A stretch of 64,000 bases of DNA from Chloroflexota bacterium. GTDB lineage: Bacteria > Chloroflexota > Anaerolineae > Aggregatilineales > Ch27. The stretch lies in contig JAIOAT010000009.1 in the NCBI GenBank assembly GCA_019873685.1, forward strand, positions 1 to 64,000. The letters run 5' to 3'. Every line of letters starts with the position of its first letter. Within the stretch, counting starts at the first letter, position 1. A model generated the notes under the pieces. That model had not been told where the DNA came from. It saw only the letters and a program-made list of their open reading frames with translations, and ran no database searches. Shown here piece after piece: positions 8,759 through 17,565 of the stretch. A program made the position numbers and the translations under genes.

Positions 8759-9445
8759 CTAGCCGCGATAGTAAGCTTCGTAGTCGTTGACCAGCAGGTA
8801 CAGCGGCGGCTCGTCCTCTTCAATCGCCGGGAAGCGACCGATCGGCTCGTAGAAGCGGTTGTCGGTGGCGTCATCGTTGACGGAAGACACCTCGCCCACC
8901 AGCACCCGGTTACCTTCCGCCCAGAACTGGTGGTAGCAGTACGGCTCCAGGGTGATGCTTTCCCCCGGCTCCAGGGCCACCGTACCGCCCGCCTTGACCG
9001 TCCGGGGCACAGCGTCGATCATCACCGTGACGTCATCGTCCCGCAGTTCCCCCTCCGGCGTGCTGTTATAGAGCTGGATCAACAGCCTGCCGCCGCCGCG
9101 GTTGATAATGTCTTCCGTCTTGAGCCAGTGGAAGTGCAACGGCGTGAGCTGCCCCTCGCCGACGATCAGCAGCTTTTCCGCGTAGACCTTGCCCCTGCCG
9201 GTCTTGAGGTTCTCCGGCGCGCCGTTGCGGATGGTAAACAGGAACAGACCCTTATGGGCGTAGTCGCCCAGACCGAAATCCGTAATATCCCAGCCCAGCC
9301 GCCGGGCCACAATCTCGCGGGCTTCCGGCCCCTTGCGCCGCCAGTCCTCCGGCGACCAGTAGGCAAACGGCGGCAGGTAAAAGCCGTGCGCCTTGATGAA
9401 GGCGTCAGCTTCACGTATGATGGTGTTGATTTCAGACCGCTTCAT
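8759..9445 (-). CDS. D-lyxose/D-mannose ketol-isomerase family (cupin)
   Basis: 228 residues from the ATG at 9445, which has AGGAGGAG upstream; a longer frame to 9658 lacks support. The protein begins MKRSEINTIIREADAFIKAHGF and contains PPFAYWSPEDW, both typical of cupin-fold D-lyxose isomerases. The cupin metal ligands are visible as TPLHFHWLKTEDIINRGGG (two His plus a Glu) and a later His in EPYCYHQFW. The family interconverts D-lyxose/D-xylulose and D-mannose/D-fructose, which would fit an alpha-mannosidase locus by feeding mannose into fructose. It is divergent from the neighbouring URO-D-like gene with only 59 bases between starts, and may be co-transcribed with the glycosidase operon. 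Confidence 0.85.
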   Translation of the reverse strand: MKRSEINTIIREADAFIKAHGFYLPPFAYWSPEDWRRKGPEAREIVARRLGWDITDFGLGDYAHKGLFLFTIRNGAPENLKTGRGKVYAEKLLIVGEGQLTPLHFHWLKTEDIINRGGGRLLIQLYNSTPEGELRDDDVTVMIDAVPRTVKAGGTVALEPGESITLEPYCYHQFWAEGNRVLVGEVSSVNDDATDNRFYEPIGRFPAIEEDEPPLYLLVNDYEAYYRG

Positions 9446-9504
9446 GCGCGCTTCTCCTCCTGTTGAGCGGGTACCGCCCGCTACACTGATGATTGGAAAG
9501 CCCG

Positions 9505-10644
9505 ATGGCCAACAGCACAAACACCTTCTGGAAGGCGGACTGGGACCGCGTCCGCGAGCACTACATCGCCTGGTGGCGGCGCGAGGGCCTGGTGCTGCAT
9601 GTTCTGGCCCCCCGCGATTCCAGCCCGGAGCGCGATACGCGCAATCCCCAGGCCCCATTTTACTACCTGATGGGCGGCCTGGACCCCACCGCTGTCTACC
9701 CAGATGATGCCGCCCTGCGCGACGCCTGGCTCAACGCTGAGCGCCGGGCGCGCCTGGCCGAACGCTACCTGCGCGGCATCTACTTCGGTGGCGATGCCTT
9801 CCCCTTCTTTGATACCAATATCGGCCCCGGCAACCTGGCGACCTTCCTCGGCGCGGAGCCGTCCTTCGCCCCGGACACGGTCTGGTATGCGCCGTGCATT
9901 ACTGATCCCGACCGCCATCCACCGCTGCGCTTCGACCCGCAGAACCCCTGGTTTCTGCACCAGAAGGCTGTGGCGGAGGCCGGGGTCGCCGTCAGCGCCG
10001 GGCGGTTTCTGGTCAGCATGCCCGACCTGATCGAGAATCTGGACACGCTGGCTTCCCTGCGGGAAACGCAGCAGCTGATGCTGGATCTGGTCGAGCGCCC
10101 GGCGTTTGTCAAAGAGCGTCTGGCGGAGATCAACCAGGCTTACTTCCAGGCATTCCAGGCGCTGTACGAAATCGTTCAGACGCCCTGGGGCGGCAACGTG
10201 TATTCCGCCTTCAGCATCTGGGGGCCGGGACGCACGGCCAAAGTCCAGTGCGACGCCTGTGTCATGATCTCCCCGGAGATGTTCGCCGAGTTCGTCGTCC
10301 CCTGCCTGGCCGAGCAATGCGCCTGGCTGGACTACAGCATGTACCACCTGGATGGCACGCAGGCTTTCCGCCATCTGGACGCGCTGCTGAGCATCGAGCC
10401 GCTGGACGCCATCGAATGGACGCCGCAGGTCAGCGCACCTCAGGGCGGTTCGCCGGAATGGTACGGCCTGTATCGGCGCATCCTGGAGGCCGGCAAGAGC
10501 ATCCAGGCGATCAACGTTCAGCCGGATGAAGTCCTGCCCCTGCTGGACGCCATCGGCACGCGCGGCGTTTTCCTGATGGTCAACGCCACCAGCGAGGCCG
10601 AGGCGCGCGCCCTGGTGGAAGCGGTGGAAGCCCGCCGATCCTGA
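9505..10644 (+). CDS. URO-D/methyltransferase-like barrel protein lacking the zinc Cys
   Basis: 379 residues from the ATG at 9505 (GGAAAG upstream; a TTG at 9493 is possible). The fold resembles the URO-D superfamily: VWYAPCITDP, an MPDLIENLDTLASLRE segment, a SIWGPGRTAKVQCDACVMISPEMF segment and a C-terminal YHLDGTQAFRHLDALL. At the position where the two sister proteins have HxC, this one has His-Leu-Asp, so a classical zinc thiolate site is absent. It may bind a sugar or carboxylate instead. It stands between the lyxose isomerase gene (divergent) and the ferritin-like gene (convergent). The enzymatic role is unknown. Confidence 0.65.
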   Translation: MANSTNTFWKADWDRVREHYIAWWRREGLVLHVLAPRDSSPERDTRNPQAPFYYLMGGLDPTAVYPDDAALRDAWLNAERRARLAERYLRGIYFGGDAFPFFDTNIGPGNLATFLGAEPSFAPDTVWYAPCITDPDRHPPLRFDPQNPWFLHQKAVAEAGVAVSAGRFLVSMPDLIENLDTLASLRETQQLMLDLVERPAFVKERLAEINQAYFQAFQALYEIVQTPWGGNVYSAFSIWGPGRTAKVQCDACVMISPEMFAEFVVPCLAEQCAWLDYSMYHLDGTQAFRHLDALLSIEPLDAIEWTPQVSAPQGGSPEWYGLYRRILEAGKSIQAINVQPDEVLPLLDAIGTRGVFLMVNATSEAEARALVEAVEARRS

Positions 10645-10667
10645 CGGGACCGACGGGCAGTTACGAA

Positions 10668-11882
10668 CTAGTACTCGCCCGTAGCCATCCGCTTCTGCAT
10701 CTTGACCGGCGTGTTTTCCAGCAGCCACGCTTCTGTGCGCGCCTTGATCGCCTCCGGGGTCTCGTTGTAGCCGTAAGTCTGCAACAGGACAGGCGTCCAC
10801 TTTTGCCCCCAGCGGATGTGGAAGTTTTCGTCGCTCCAGTCGTAGCTGACTGCAGCGGCGGAGACTTCGTCGGCGATCTTCTCCCAGTGTTCGCGGTTAG
10901 CCACCTTCTCCGGCATGCCGTTCGGCTCGATCACGGTGGTCAGCAGGGCATACTGGTCAACCGCCGGCAGGGTCATCATGACGTTGTAGATCTGGACGAC
11001 CTGCGGCACTTCCGAAACCTGCAGGCCGAGCTGCTGAACGCGCAGCTGACCGAGCTGGCTGTGCCGCACCTCGTCCCACTGGTGACGGGCCACATTGTAG
11101 TGGAATTCCCAGGGCATCTCCGGCGTCATCCACAGGATGGAAGCCAGCGTCTCAGCGGCGGTCATCTCGTTGAGGTAGTGCTTGAAGCGCCACAGGCGAT
11201 GCGCTTCCGGCTCGGCCTGGCGATCTGGCTCAACATCCGTATCAGGGTCAAAGATCGGCCAGCCGGGCATCCGCTGGCATGTCTTCCAGGGCAGCAGCAG
11301 GGCATGCCCCGCCGGACGGGCGGGCGGCTCCTGGCGCGGTTCCGCCCCGGTTACACCACCGTCAACAGCCAGCAAACCGGCGATGTACGCCTGCCATGCC
11401 TCCCAGCCGGGGTAACGGGCCGCCACCTCCGGGAAGAACGCCTCCGCCCAGGCGACCTGCTTTTCCGTCGTATCGATCAGTTTCTCGCGGATGATCTTGA
11501 CCGTCGGGTTATCGAACTCCTCCCAGGTCAGGCCGGTATGGGCGCGGTAGGCGGCCAGCAGCGCCTTCTTGACCACCAGGTAGGCGGTGGCGATCAGGTC
11601 GGCGGTATGCGCGGCGCAGTCCAGTTCGCGGGCCAGGGTATGCAACCCATCGCTGATGCCGCGCTCAAAGTTGTGGGCGCGCAGCTCACGCAGGCGACCA
11701 TGCAACGCTTCAGCGGCGTCGGCGCTCTCCCAGATGTGCAGGCCAATCAGGTTCTTGGCTTCCCATTCCGGCACGCCGGCCAGCCAGCCGGCCAGCGTCC
11801 GCGTCAGGCTGCGTTCCAGAAAGGCGTACCGCTTCAATACCAGTACATTCTGCTCAATAGTCAGGCGGGATTGGGCTTCCAT
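10668..11882 (-). CDS. Ferritin-like diiron protein of unknown function
   Basis: 404 residues from the ATG at 11882, chosen because GGAGGAA lies upstream and the preceding 16 codons have no ribosome site. Two ExxH motifs sit on predicted helices: Glu58-His61 in AAEALH and Glu271-His274 in DEVRH. Additional Glu residues at 23 and 239/244 lie about 30-35 residues before each. This E...ExxH...E...ExxH spacing is the ligand pattern of four-helix diiron proteins, so an oxygenase, oxidase or oxygen-scavenging role is plausible. I do not recognise the specific family. It is transcribed divergently from the URO-D/GH38/ABC operon across a promoter region with two predicted operators, suggesting shared sugar-responsive control. 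Confidence 0.6.
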   Translation of the reverse strand: MEAQSRLTIEQNVLVLKRYAFLERSLTRTLAGWLAGVPEWEAKNLIGLHIWESADAAEALHGRLRELRAHNFERGISDGLHTLARELDCAAHTADLIATAYLVVKKALLAAYRAHTGLTWEEFDNPTVKIIREKLIDTTEKQVAWAEAFFPEVAARYPGWEAWQAYIAGLLAVDGGVTGAEPRQEPPARPAGHALLLPWKTCQRMPGWPIFDPDTDVEPDRQAEPEAHRLWRFKHYLNEMTAAETLASILWMTPEMPWEFHYNVARHQWDEVRHSQLGQLRVQQLGLQVSEVPQVVQIYNVMMTLPAVDQYALLTTVIEPNGMPEKVANREHWEKIADEVSAAAVSYDWSDENFHIRWGQKWTPVLLQTYGYNETPEAIKARTEAWLLENTPVKMQKRMATGEY

Positions 11883-11920
11883 GAACAATTTCCTCCAACA
11901 ACCCTCAATCTTCCGTATGT

Positions 11921-11952
11921 GTATAGACAAACCAGCAGGATGTGATTATACT
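11921..11952 (+). promoter_or_regulatory. Predicted promoter with operator over the -35
   Basis: TAGACA (11924-11929) and TATACT (11947-11952) are 17 bases apart and face the URO-D/GH38/ABC operon that begins at 12123. The -35 hexamer is embedded in GTATAGACAAA, the same motif found at the other promoters of the locus, so a bound repressor would block polymerase. Confidence 0.6.
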
Positions 11953-12070
11953 GTGATTGTAGCTTATGCGGCTTGCCGGATCAATCACGCCCTTCATCCA
12001 CCCTTCCGGCCTTCAAATGCTGCCCGGGAATCCGTTTCAACGCGCCAGACACACCTGCCCACCGTCGCCA

Positions 12071-12081
12071 TGTCTAGACAA
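12071..12081. promoter_or_regulatory. Palindromic operator TGTCTAGACA
   Basis: A perfect 10-base palindrome (12071-12080) followed by AT lies 42 bases before the URO-D start codon. It is the clearest full version of the locus motif and resembles the TTGT-N4-ACAA pattern of AraR-type GntR regulators. Confidence 0.6.
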
Positions 12082-12122
12082 TCCGGCAGCCGCCTGTTGA
12101 CCGCACCACCCTGGAGTGACTG

Positions 12123-13277
12123 ATGGCCGAAGTGATTGAGATTGGCGTGTCGGTGGAAGAACTGGCCGCCCGCAAAGAGCGGGTCACCAAAGCCAAGCGC
12201 TTTGAGGAACCGGACCGTGTGCCGGTCATCCCCGCAATCGCCCACCGCTTCATGGTCCCCAAAGTGGGCGTTCGCTTCCGCGACTATTACCGCGACCCCG
12301 AAACCATGCTGCGCACTCAGATTCTGGGCCAGAAATGGCTGATGGAAAATGTGCGCACCGACGCCTACAGCATCACCGGGGCGTGGGTCGGCGCCTGGAC
12401 GGACTTCCAGAACACCTTCGAGGCTGGCAGCCTGGGCTGTGAGGTCATCTTCCCCGACGACGACATCCCCTGGGTGGGGCCGGGCTGGGTCAAGACGGAA
12501 GAAGACCTGGCCCGCCTGGAAGCGATGGACTTTGTCCACAGTGGCATCAACGCCCGCCAGATCGCCTACCGCCGGGCGATGATGGCCGTCGCCGAGCGCT
12601 ACCCCGTCCGCTTCCTGGGCGGGGAGGTGTTTTACCCCGGCGCTAACCCGGCCCTGACTCACACGTCCGACGGGCCATTCGGGATAGCCGGCGATCTGAT
12701 GGGCCAGACCGAGTTGTTCACCGCCTGCTACGAACGCCCTGACTTCGTGCGCGAACTGCTGCGCATCATCACCGATAAGCTGATCGAGTACCTGGACTTC
12801 TGCTGGGAAGAAGAACAGCTCCCGGCCCGTGACTTCGCCTGGACGGACGACCTGGCGGTCAATCTCTCCGCGCAGATGTACCGCGACCTCGTCCTGCCGG
12901 AGGAAAAGCGGCTGCGTTTCCATTTTGACGGCTGGCTTTCCCTGCACATGTGTGGCAAGACCGACCATCTGCTGGAAATCTTCCGCGATGACCTGGCGAT
13001 CCATGAGCTACAGGGCTTCGGCTACCAGGTCAACCTGGATCGCATCGCCGAGGTGATGGGCGGGCGTGTTGTCCTGATCGGCAACATCGACCCGATGCTG
13101 ATCCACAGTGGCACGCCGGAGCAGGTTCGGGAAGCGACCCGTATCGCTATTGAAAAGCTGGCCCCCTACCGGGGCTATATCGTCCAGGATGGCAACAACA
13201 TCCCGCCCGGTTCGCCGCTGGAGAACATCAACGCCATGACCGAAGCCGCCGAACTGTACGGGCGTTACCACGCTTAG
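12123..13277 (+). CDS. URO-D superfamily protein (MtaA/CmuA-like, HxC zinc motif)
   Basis: 384 residues. The N-terminal KAKRFEEPDRVPVIPAIAHRF matches the start of URO-D-type methyltransferases, and the C-terminal half has LHMCGKTDHLLEIF (His275, Cys277) followed by VVLIGNIDP and GYIVQDGNNIPPGSP. The HxC pair and the later GN(I/V)DP strand are the features of MtaA/CmuA/MtbA-like proteins that bind zinc and transfer methyl groups; true HemE lacks them. It opens the rightward operon, 49 bases before the alpha-mannosidase gene. No corrinoid protein or MT-I partner is nearby, so methyl transfer is a hypothesis only. A decarboxylase or a sugar-acting enzyme remains possible. Confidence 0.8.
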   Translation: MAEVIEIGVSVEELAARKERVTKAKRFEEPDRVPVIPAIAHRFMVPKVGVRFRDYYRDPETMLRTQILGQKWLMENVRTDAYSITGAWVGAWTDFQNTFEAGSLGCEVIFPDDDIPWVGPGWVKTEEDLARLEAMDFVHSGINARQIAYRRAMMAVAERYPVRFLGGEVFYPGANPALTHTSDGPFGIAGDLMGQTELFTACYERPDFVRELLRIITDKLIEYLDFCWEEEQLPARDFAWTDDLAVNLSAQMYRDLVLPEEKRLRFHFDGWLSLHMCGKTDHLLEIFRDDLAIHELQGFGYQVNLDRIAEVMGGRVVLIGNIDPMLIHSGTPEQVREATRIAIEKLAPYRGYIVQDGNNIPPGSPLENINAMTEAAELYGRYHA

Positions 13278-13326
13278 AGCTTATTGCGCGTCTACTGGCC
13301 GGAGAGCCGCCGCCCCCAGGAGCAGT

Positions 13327-16113
13327 ATGCCCACCATGAGCAGTAAGCGTCGCACGGCAACCATTGTGCCTCACACACACTGGGATCGCGCCTGGTACGT
13401 CACCTTCCAGGAATTCCGCGCCCGCCTGGTCCGCCTGATTGACCGGTTGATTGACCTGCTGGAGCAGAACCCGGACTATCGTTTCTTCATGCTGGACGGC
13501 CAGACTTCCATCCTGGAGGACTACCTGGAAGTGCGCCCGCAGCGCGCCGATGTTCTGCAGCGCCTGGCGCGGGAGGGACGGATCAGCGTAGGGCCGTGGT
13601 ATGTCCTCCCGGACGAATACCTGGTCAGCCCGGAAGCGCTCATCCGCAACCTGATGATCGGGCACCGGATGGGCGCCACCTACGGCGGGGTGATGAAGGT
13701 CGGCTATGTCCCGGATGGCTTCGGGCATATCGCCCAGCTCCCCCAGATCTTCCGCGGCTTCGGCATCGATTCGGCGATCTTCTGGCGCGGCGTCGGCGCG
13801 GAAGCCGACCACATCGGCGCCGAATTTGAGTGGGTCGCCAGGGATGGCTCCCGTGTGCTGGGCATCTGGATGCCCTGGGGCTACCACAACCTGTCTAACG
13901 TCGGCTACCCGATCCGCTGGGGCGACACCTCGCAGATGGCCTTTGACTGGGAGATGGCCCTCCAGCAGGTCGGGCAGGCGCTGGAGAAGCTGGAAAGATT
14001 TTGCCATACTCCCGCCCGTCTGTTGATGAACGGCATCGATCACGCCGAAGCTGAGCCGCGCATCCCGGAACTGGTCGCCCGCGCCCGCGCCGCCTTCCCG
14101 GATGTTGACTTCCGCATGGGCACGCTCAGCGACTTTCTGCGCGATGTACGCGACTCCGGCATCCCGCTGCCCGAATTCAGCGGCGAATTCCGCTGGGGGC
14201 GCTACGCCGAAATCCTGCAGGGCGTCTATTCCACCCGCATCATCCTCAAGCAACGCAACCACCGCGTCGAAACGCTGCTGGAGCGTTATGCCGAGCCGCT
14301 GACCGCCTTCGCCCGGCTGGCCGGGGCCAATCCGCCCGCCGGGACACAGGACCTGCTGTGGACTGCCTGGCGCTGGCTGCTCAAGAATCACCCCCATGAT
14401 GACATCTACGGCAGCGGGATTGACCAGGTGCACGACGAAATGCTCTACCGCTTTGACCAGGCCGAGCAAATCGGGAACATCCTGGTGCGGGATAGCCTGC
14501 GTCTGCTGGCCCGCCACGCCGATTTTTCCGCCCAGACGGGCACGCCGGTGCTGGTCTACAACCCCCTCAACTGGACACGGGCGGAAGTCGCCGAGGGGAC
14601 GATTGACTTCGACTTTGACGACCCGACAGCGGAGCGCTTCACCCTGTACAATGCTCAGGGCCAGCCGATCCCCTGCCAGGTGCTCAGCCGCGAAGATGCC
14701 GTCTGGCTGGAAACGCTCAAGCCCAACCGCAAGCGGCGCGTGCATGTCGCCTTCCGGGTGGAAGCGCCGCCCTGTGGCTATACCACCGTCTACGCCCGTC
14801 CCGGCGGCCAGACGACTCCCCTGCCCGGCACCCTCTGGCGCGTTGATCCTGACGGCGCGGAGAACGCTTTCCTGGCCTTCCGCATCGCCGCCGACGGCAG
14901 CCTGACCATCCGCGACCGGGCTACCGGGATGGTTTACGCCGGTCTGCATCGCTTCTATGATGTGGACGACGCCGGAGACGAGTACAGCTATTGCCCGTGC
15001 CCCAATAGCCAGGTCTACAGCACCGCCGGGCAACCCGCCCGGGTCGAGCTGGTGCTGGATAGCCCGCTGCTGGCCCGCTTCCGTGTCACCCAGACGTTGC
15101 GCCTGCCCGCCACCCTGAGCGCCGATCGGCAGCACCGCTCAGAGACACTGGTAGACCTGCCGATCGTCTCCCTGCTGACCTTCTACCGCGACCAGCCGGG
15201 CCTGTACATTGAGACGCGCGTCACCAACACCGCCCGCGACCACAAACTGACGGTCACCTTCCCCACGCCGCTGAACCCGGAACGCGCTTATGTTGACGCC
15301 GCCTTCCAGGTCAGCGCCCGCGAGATCGCCCTGCCGCCCTCGGAGGGCTGGCTGGAAGACCCCACTCCGCTCATGCACCAGCGGGCCTTCACCGACCTGA
15401 GCGATGGCGGGCGCGGGCTGGCCGTGCTCAACCGCGGCCTGCCCTCGGTGGAAGTCGAGCGCACCGCCGAAGGGACGCAGATCGCGCTGACGCTGCTGCG
15501 GGCCGTCGGCTGGCTCTCCCGCGATGACCTCAGCACGCGGCGCGTCGCCGCCGGGCCGCTGCTGCCGACGCCCGGCGCACAGTGCCCCGGCAACCACGTC
15601 TTTGAGTACGCCATTGTGCCCCATAGCGGCGACTGGACGGCCGTGGCACGTCTTGCCGCCGCCTATACCGCCCCGCTATACATTGCTCGCGCTGACACGC
15701 ACGAGGGCATGGAACTCAAGGAAATGCCTTTCATCGGCGTTGACCTGGACTGGTACAACCGGGTGGTCAAGCCAATCCCCTGGCCGCGCGACGGCCAGAA
15801 CCCGGATACGCTCAGCTTCCTGGCCCTGGAACCCGCGCCGCTGATCATCAGCGCGATCCGGGCCAGCGCCGATGGCGAAGGGCTGGTGGTGCGCTTCTAT
15901 CACCCCGGCGACGCCCCCCTGACCGCCCGGCTGACCAGCCAGCGTGAGCTGGCGACCGTTTACCGCCTGAACCTCAACGAGGAGCGCCAGGCCGAAGTTA
16001 TTCCGGCGGAGGGGCCGGATGCCTGGCAGCTCACCGATAACGGCCATACCGTGCTGATCCCTGTGGTGGGCGGCCAGATCGTCACCTGTGAGTTGCGCCC
16101 CGCCCGGGGTTAG
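13327..16113 (+). CDS. GH38 alpha-mannosidase
   Basis: 928 residues, with AGGAG before the ATG at 13327. The N-terminal barrel shows VPHTHWDRAWY (His and Asp20 zinc ligands) and GYVPDGFGHIAQLPQ (predicted nucleophile Asp130), both diagnostic for GH38. A helical middle domain contains LLKNHPHDDIYGSGIDQVHDEM (zinc His), and the rest is a large beta-rich C-terminal region. The family removes alpha-mannose from N-glycan-type or mannan oligosaccharides; no signal peptide is visible, so the work is cytoplasmic. It is followed 89 bases later by an ABC sugar-binding protein gene, so import and demannosylation are probably co-expressed. The family call is firm; the linkage is not known. Confidence 0.93.
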   Translation: MPTMSSKRRTATIVPHTHWDRAWYVTFQEFRARLVRLIDRLIDLLEQNPDYRFFMLDGQTSILEDYLEVRPQRADVLQRLAREGRISVGPWYVLPDEYLVSPEALIRNLMIGHRMGATYGGVMKVGYVPDGFGHIAQLPQIFRGFGIDSAIFWRGVGAEADHIGAEFEWVARDGSRVLGIWMPWGYHNLSNVGYPIRWGDTSQMAFDWEMALQQVGQALEKLERFCHTPARLLMNGIDHAEAEPRIPELVARARAAFPDVDFRMGTLSDFLRDVRDSGIPLPEFSGEFRWGRYAEILQGVYSTRIILKQRNHRVETLLERYAEPLTAFARLAGANPPAGTQDLLWTAWRWLLKNHPHDDIYGSGIDQVHDEMLYRFDQAEQIGNILVRDSLRLLARHADFSAQTGTPVLVYNPLNWTRAEVAEGTIDFDFDDPTAERFTLYNAQGQPIPCQVLSREDAVWLETLKPNRKRRVHVAFRVEAPPCGYTTVYARPGGQTTPLPGTLWRVDPDGAENAFLAFRIAADGSLTIRDRATGMVYAGLHRFYDVDDAGDEYSYCPCPNSQVYSTAGQPARVELVLDSPLLARFRVTQTLRLPATLSADRQHRSETLVDLPIVSLLTFYRDQPGLYIETRVTNTARDHKLTVTFPTPLNPERAYVDAAFQVSAREIALPPSEGWLEDPTPLMHQRAFTDLSDGGRGLAVLNRGLPSVEVERTAEGTQIALTLLRAVGWLSRDDLSTRRVAAGPLLPTPGAQCPGNHVFEYAIVPHSGDWTAVARLAAAYTAPLYIARADTHEGMELKEMPFIGVDLDWYNRVVKPIPWPRDGQNPDTLSFLALEPAPLIISAIRASADGEGLVVRFYHPGDAPLTARLTSQRELATVYRLNLNEERQAEVIPAEGPDAWQLTDNGHTVLIPVVGGQIVTCELRPARG

Positions 16114-16202
16114 CCTGTGAGTAAGGAGGTGCACGTCCGTCAATTGACCTGAGCTTCGCCCGGAATGAACGCTTTTTGCCTGTATAAAGGAGGAGCTTCA
16201 AG

Positions 16203-17465
16203 ATGTCTGTCAAAGTTTCTCGCCGTGAATTTCTTAAGACCAGTGGTCTGGCCGCTGCCGCCGTCGCCACCTCCAAGTTCCCCATGCCGGGGATCATCCA
16301 TCGTCGCCAGCTGAACACCGTGGTGCTGAAGATCCAGTCCTTTGCCCATGACGCAATCAAGGCCGTGTTGCCCGATTTTGAGGCGGCCACCGGCCTGACC
16401 GTGCAGCTGGAGCCAGGACTTTCCTCCGGCCCTGAGCACATGCAGGAAGTCAGCACCGCCTACGCCGCCGGCGATAGCCCCTGGGATGTCGTCAGCGATC
16501 CGGATGAGGGCACCGTTGCCTTTGCCCGCGCGGGCTGGCTGATGCCCCTCGATGACGTGATCCCGCAGGAAACCCTGGATGACTTCCCGCAGGGCATGCG
16601 CGACGCCTTCCCCATCTGGCATGGCTTCGAGGGTGCGCTGTATCGCGTCCCGCATGAGTTCGCCGTGGGATACTTCTTCTATCGCAAGGACCTGCTCGGC
16701 GAGCCGCCCAAGACCTGGGAGGAAGTGGCTGAGATCGGTATGCAGGTGACCGACGCCGCCAACGGGGTCTGGGCCACCACCGATGCGATCATCCGCGGCG
16801 GCCTGACCTGGGTCTATGTGGCCTACCTGGCCAGCCAGACGGGTGGTAACGTCTTTGAGATGGACGCTGGCACGGCGCATGCGGCGCACTTCCTGTATGA
16901 CATGCTCAATGTCTACAAGATCATGCCGCCCGACGCGCTCAACATGAACTATGACCAGCAGAACCAGCTCTACATGAGCGACAAGGTCATGTTCATGCGC
17001 CAGTGGCCGTTCTTCCAGAGCGTAGCCGAGGGCAACACCGAATGGTTCAGCCCGGAGAAGGTCGCCATCGCCCTGCCGCCCGCCGGCCCCGCCGGGACGG
17101 GTAGCTGGTGGGGTGGCTGGGGCTTCAGCGTCCCGGCCCTGGCCCCCAATCCTGACGGCGCCAAGGAACTGATCAAGTTCCTGACCTCCAACGAGGTTGC
17201 CCCCAAGCTGGCTCAGGGCCAGAGCTGGTTCATCATGCCGCGTACTTCCATCCTCAACGCGATGGCCGGCACCGGCAACCCGATCGTGGACGCCATGGGC
17301 CTCTACGCCGAGAACAATGTGATCAAGCCGCGGCCGTTCCATGCTCGCGCTGCCGAGGCGCAGTATGCCGTCGACGACGCCATGCTGCAGTACCTGACCA
17401 AGCAGGCCACCCTGCAGGAAGCGCTCGCCTTCGGCAAGCAACTGCTGGCCGACCTGAGCGCCTAG
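16203..17465 (+). CDS. ABC sugar-binding protein (CUT1 family, Tat signal)
   Basis: 420 residues. The N-terminus VSRREFLKTSGLAAAAVATS carries a twin-arginine (SRREFLK) export signal. The mature part is a family 1 solute-binding protein (SFAHDAIKAVLPDFEAATGLTV, GDSPWDVVSDPDEG, PHEFAVGYFFYRKDLL, GGWGFSVPA). AAGGAGGAG precedes the start. Tat export suggests the protein folds in the cytoplasm first; the other three binding proteins here have ordinary Sec-type signals. It should deliver mannose-containing or similar oligosaccharides to the permeases encoded downstream. A strong stem-loop separates it from them. Confidence 0.9.
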   Translation: MSVKVSRREFLKTSGLAAAAVATSKFPMPGIIHRRQLNTVVLKIQSFAHDAIKAVLPDFEAATGLTVQLEPGLSSGPEHMQEVSTAYAAGDSPWDVVSDPDEGTVAFARAGWLMPLDDVIPQETLDDFPQGMRDAFPIWHGFEGALYRVPHEFAVGYFFYRKDLLGEPPKTWEEVAEIGMQVTDAANGVWATTDAIIRGGLTWVYVAYLASQTGGNVFEMDAGTAHAAHFLYDMLNVYKIMPPDALNMNYDQQNQLYMSDKVMFMRQWPFFQSVAEGNTEWFSPEKVAIALPPAGPAGTGSWWGGWGFSVPALAPNPDGAKELIKFLTSNEVAPKLAQGQSWFIMPRTSILNAMAGTGNPIVDAMGLYAENNVIKPRPFHARAAEAQYAVDDAMLQYLTKQATLQEALAFGKQLLADLSA

Positions 17466-17493
17466 GGGTAAATTCCGCTAACTGTTGACCGTT

Positions 17494-17526
17494 CCCCCCT
17501 CCCGGTTCAATCCGCCGGGAGGGGGG
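17494..17526 (+). terminator. Intercistronic stem-loop between binding-protein and permease genes
   Basis: CCCCCCTCCCGG (17494-17505) pairs perfectly with 17515-17526, giving a 12-base GC-rich stem with a 9-base loop. There is no T run. This arrangement is known from malE-malF-like operons, where it protects the upstream message or attenuates, giving an excess of binding protein. Confidence 0.7.
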
Positions 17527-17565
17527 AGGTTCGCCCTCTTCTGTTCAGGCTGGAAGGAGGTTGGC

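Noticed and set aside
17494-17526. Possible tRNA T-arm (GGTTCAATCC)
   Set aside because: The surrounding bases form a simple 12-pair hairpin; there is no acceptor, D or anticodon arm.
17485-17565. Earlier start for the first MalF-type permease
   Set aside because: It would translate through the stem-loop with low-complexity residues; the GTG at 17566 has AAGGAGG at correct spacing.
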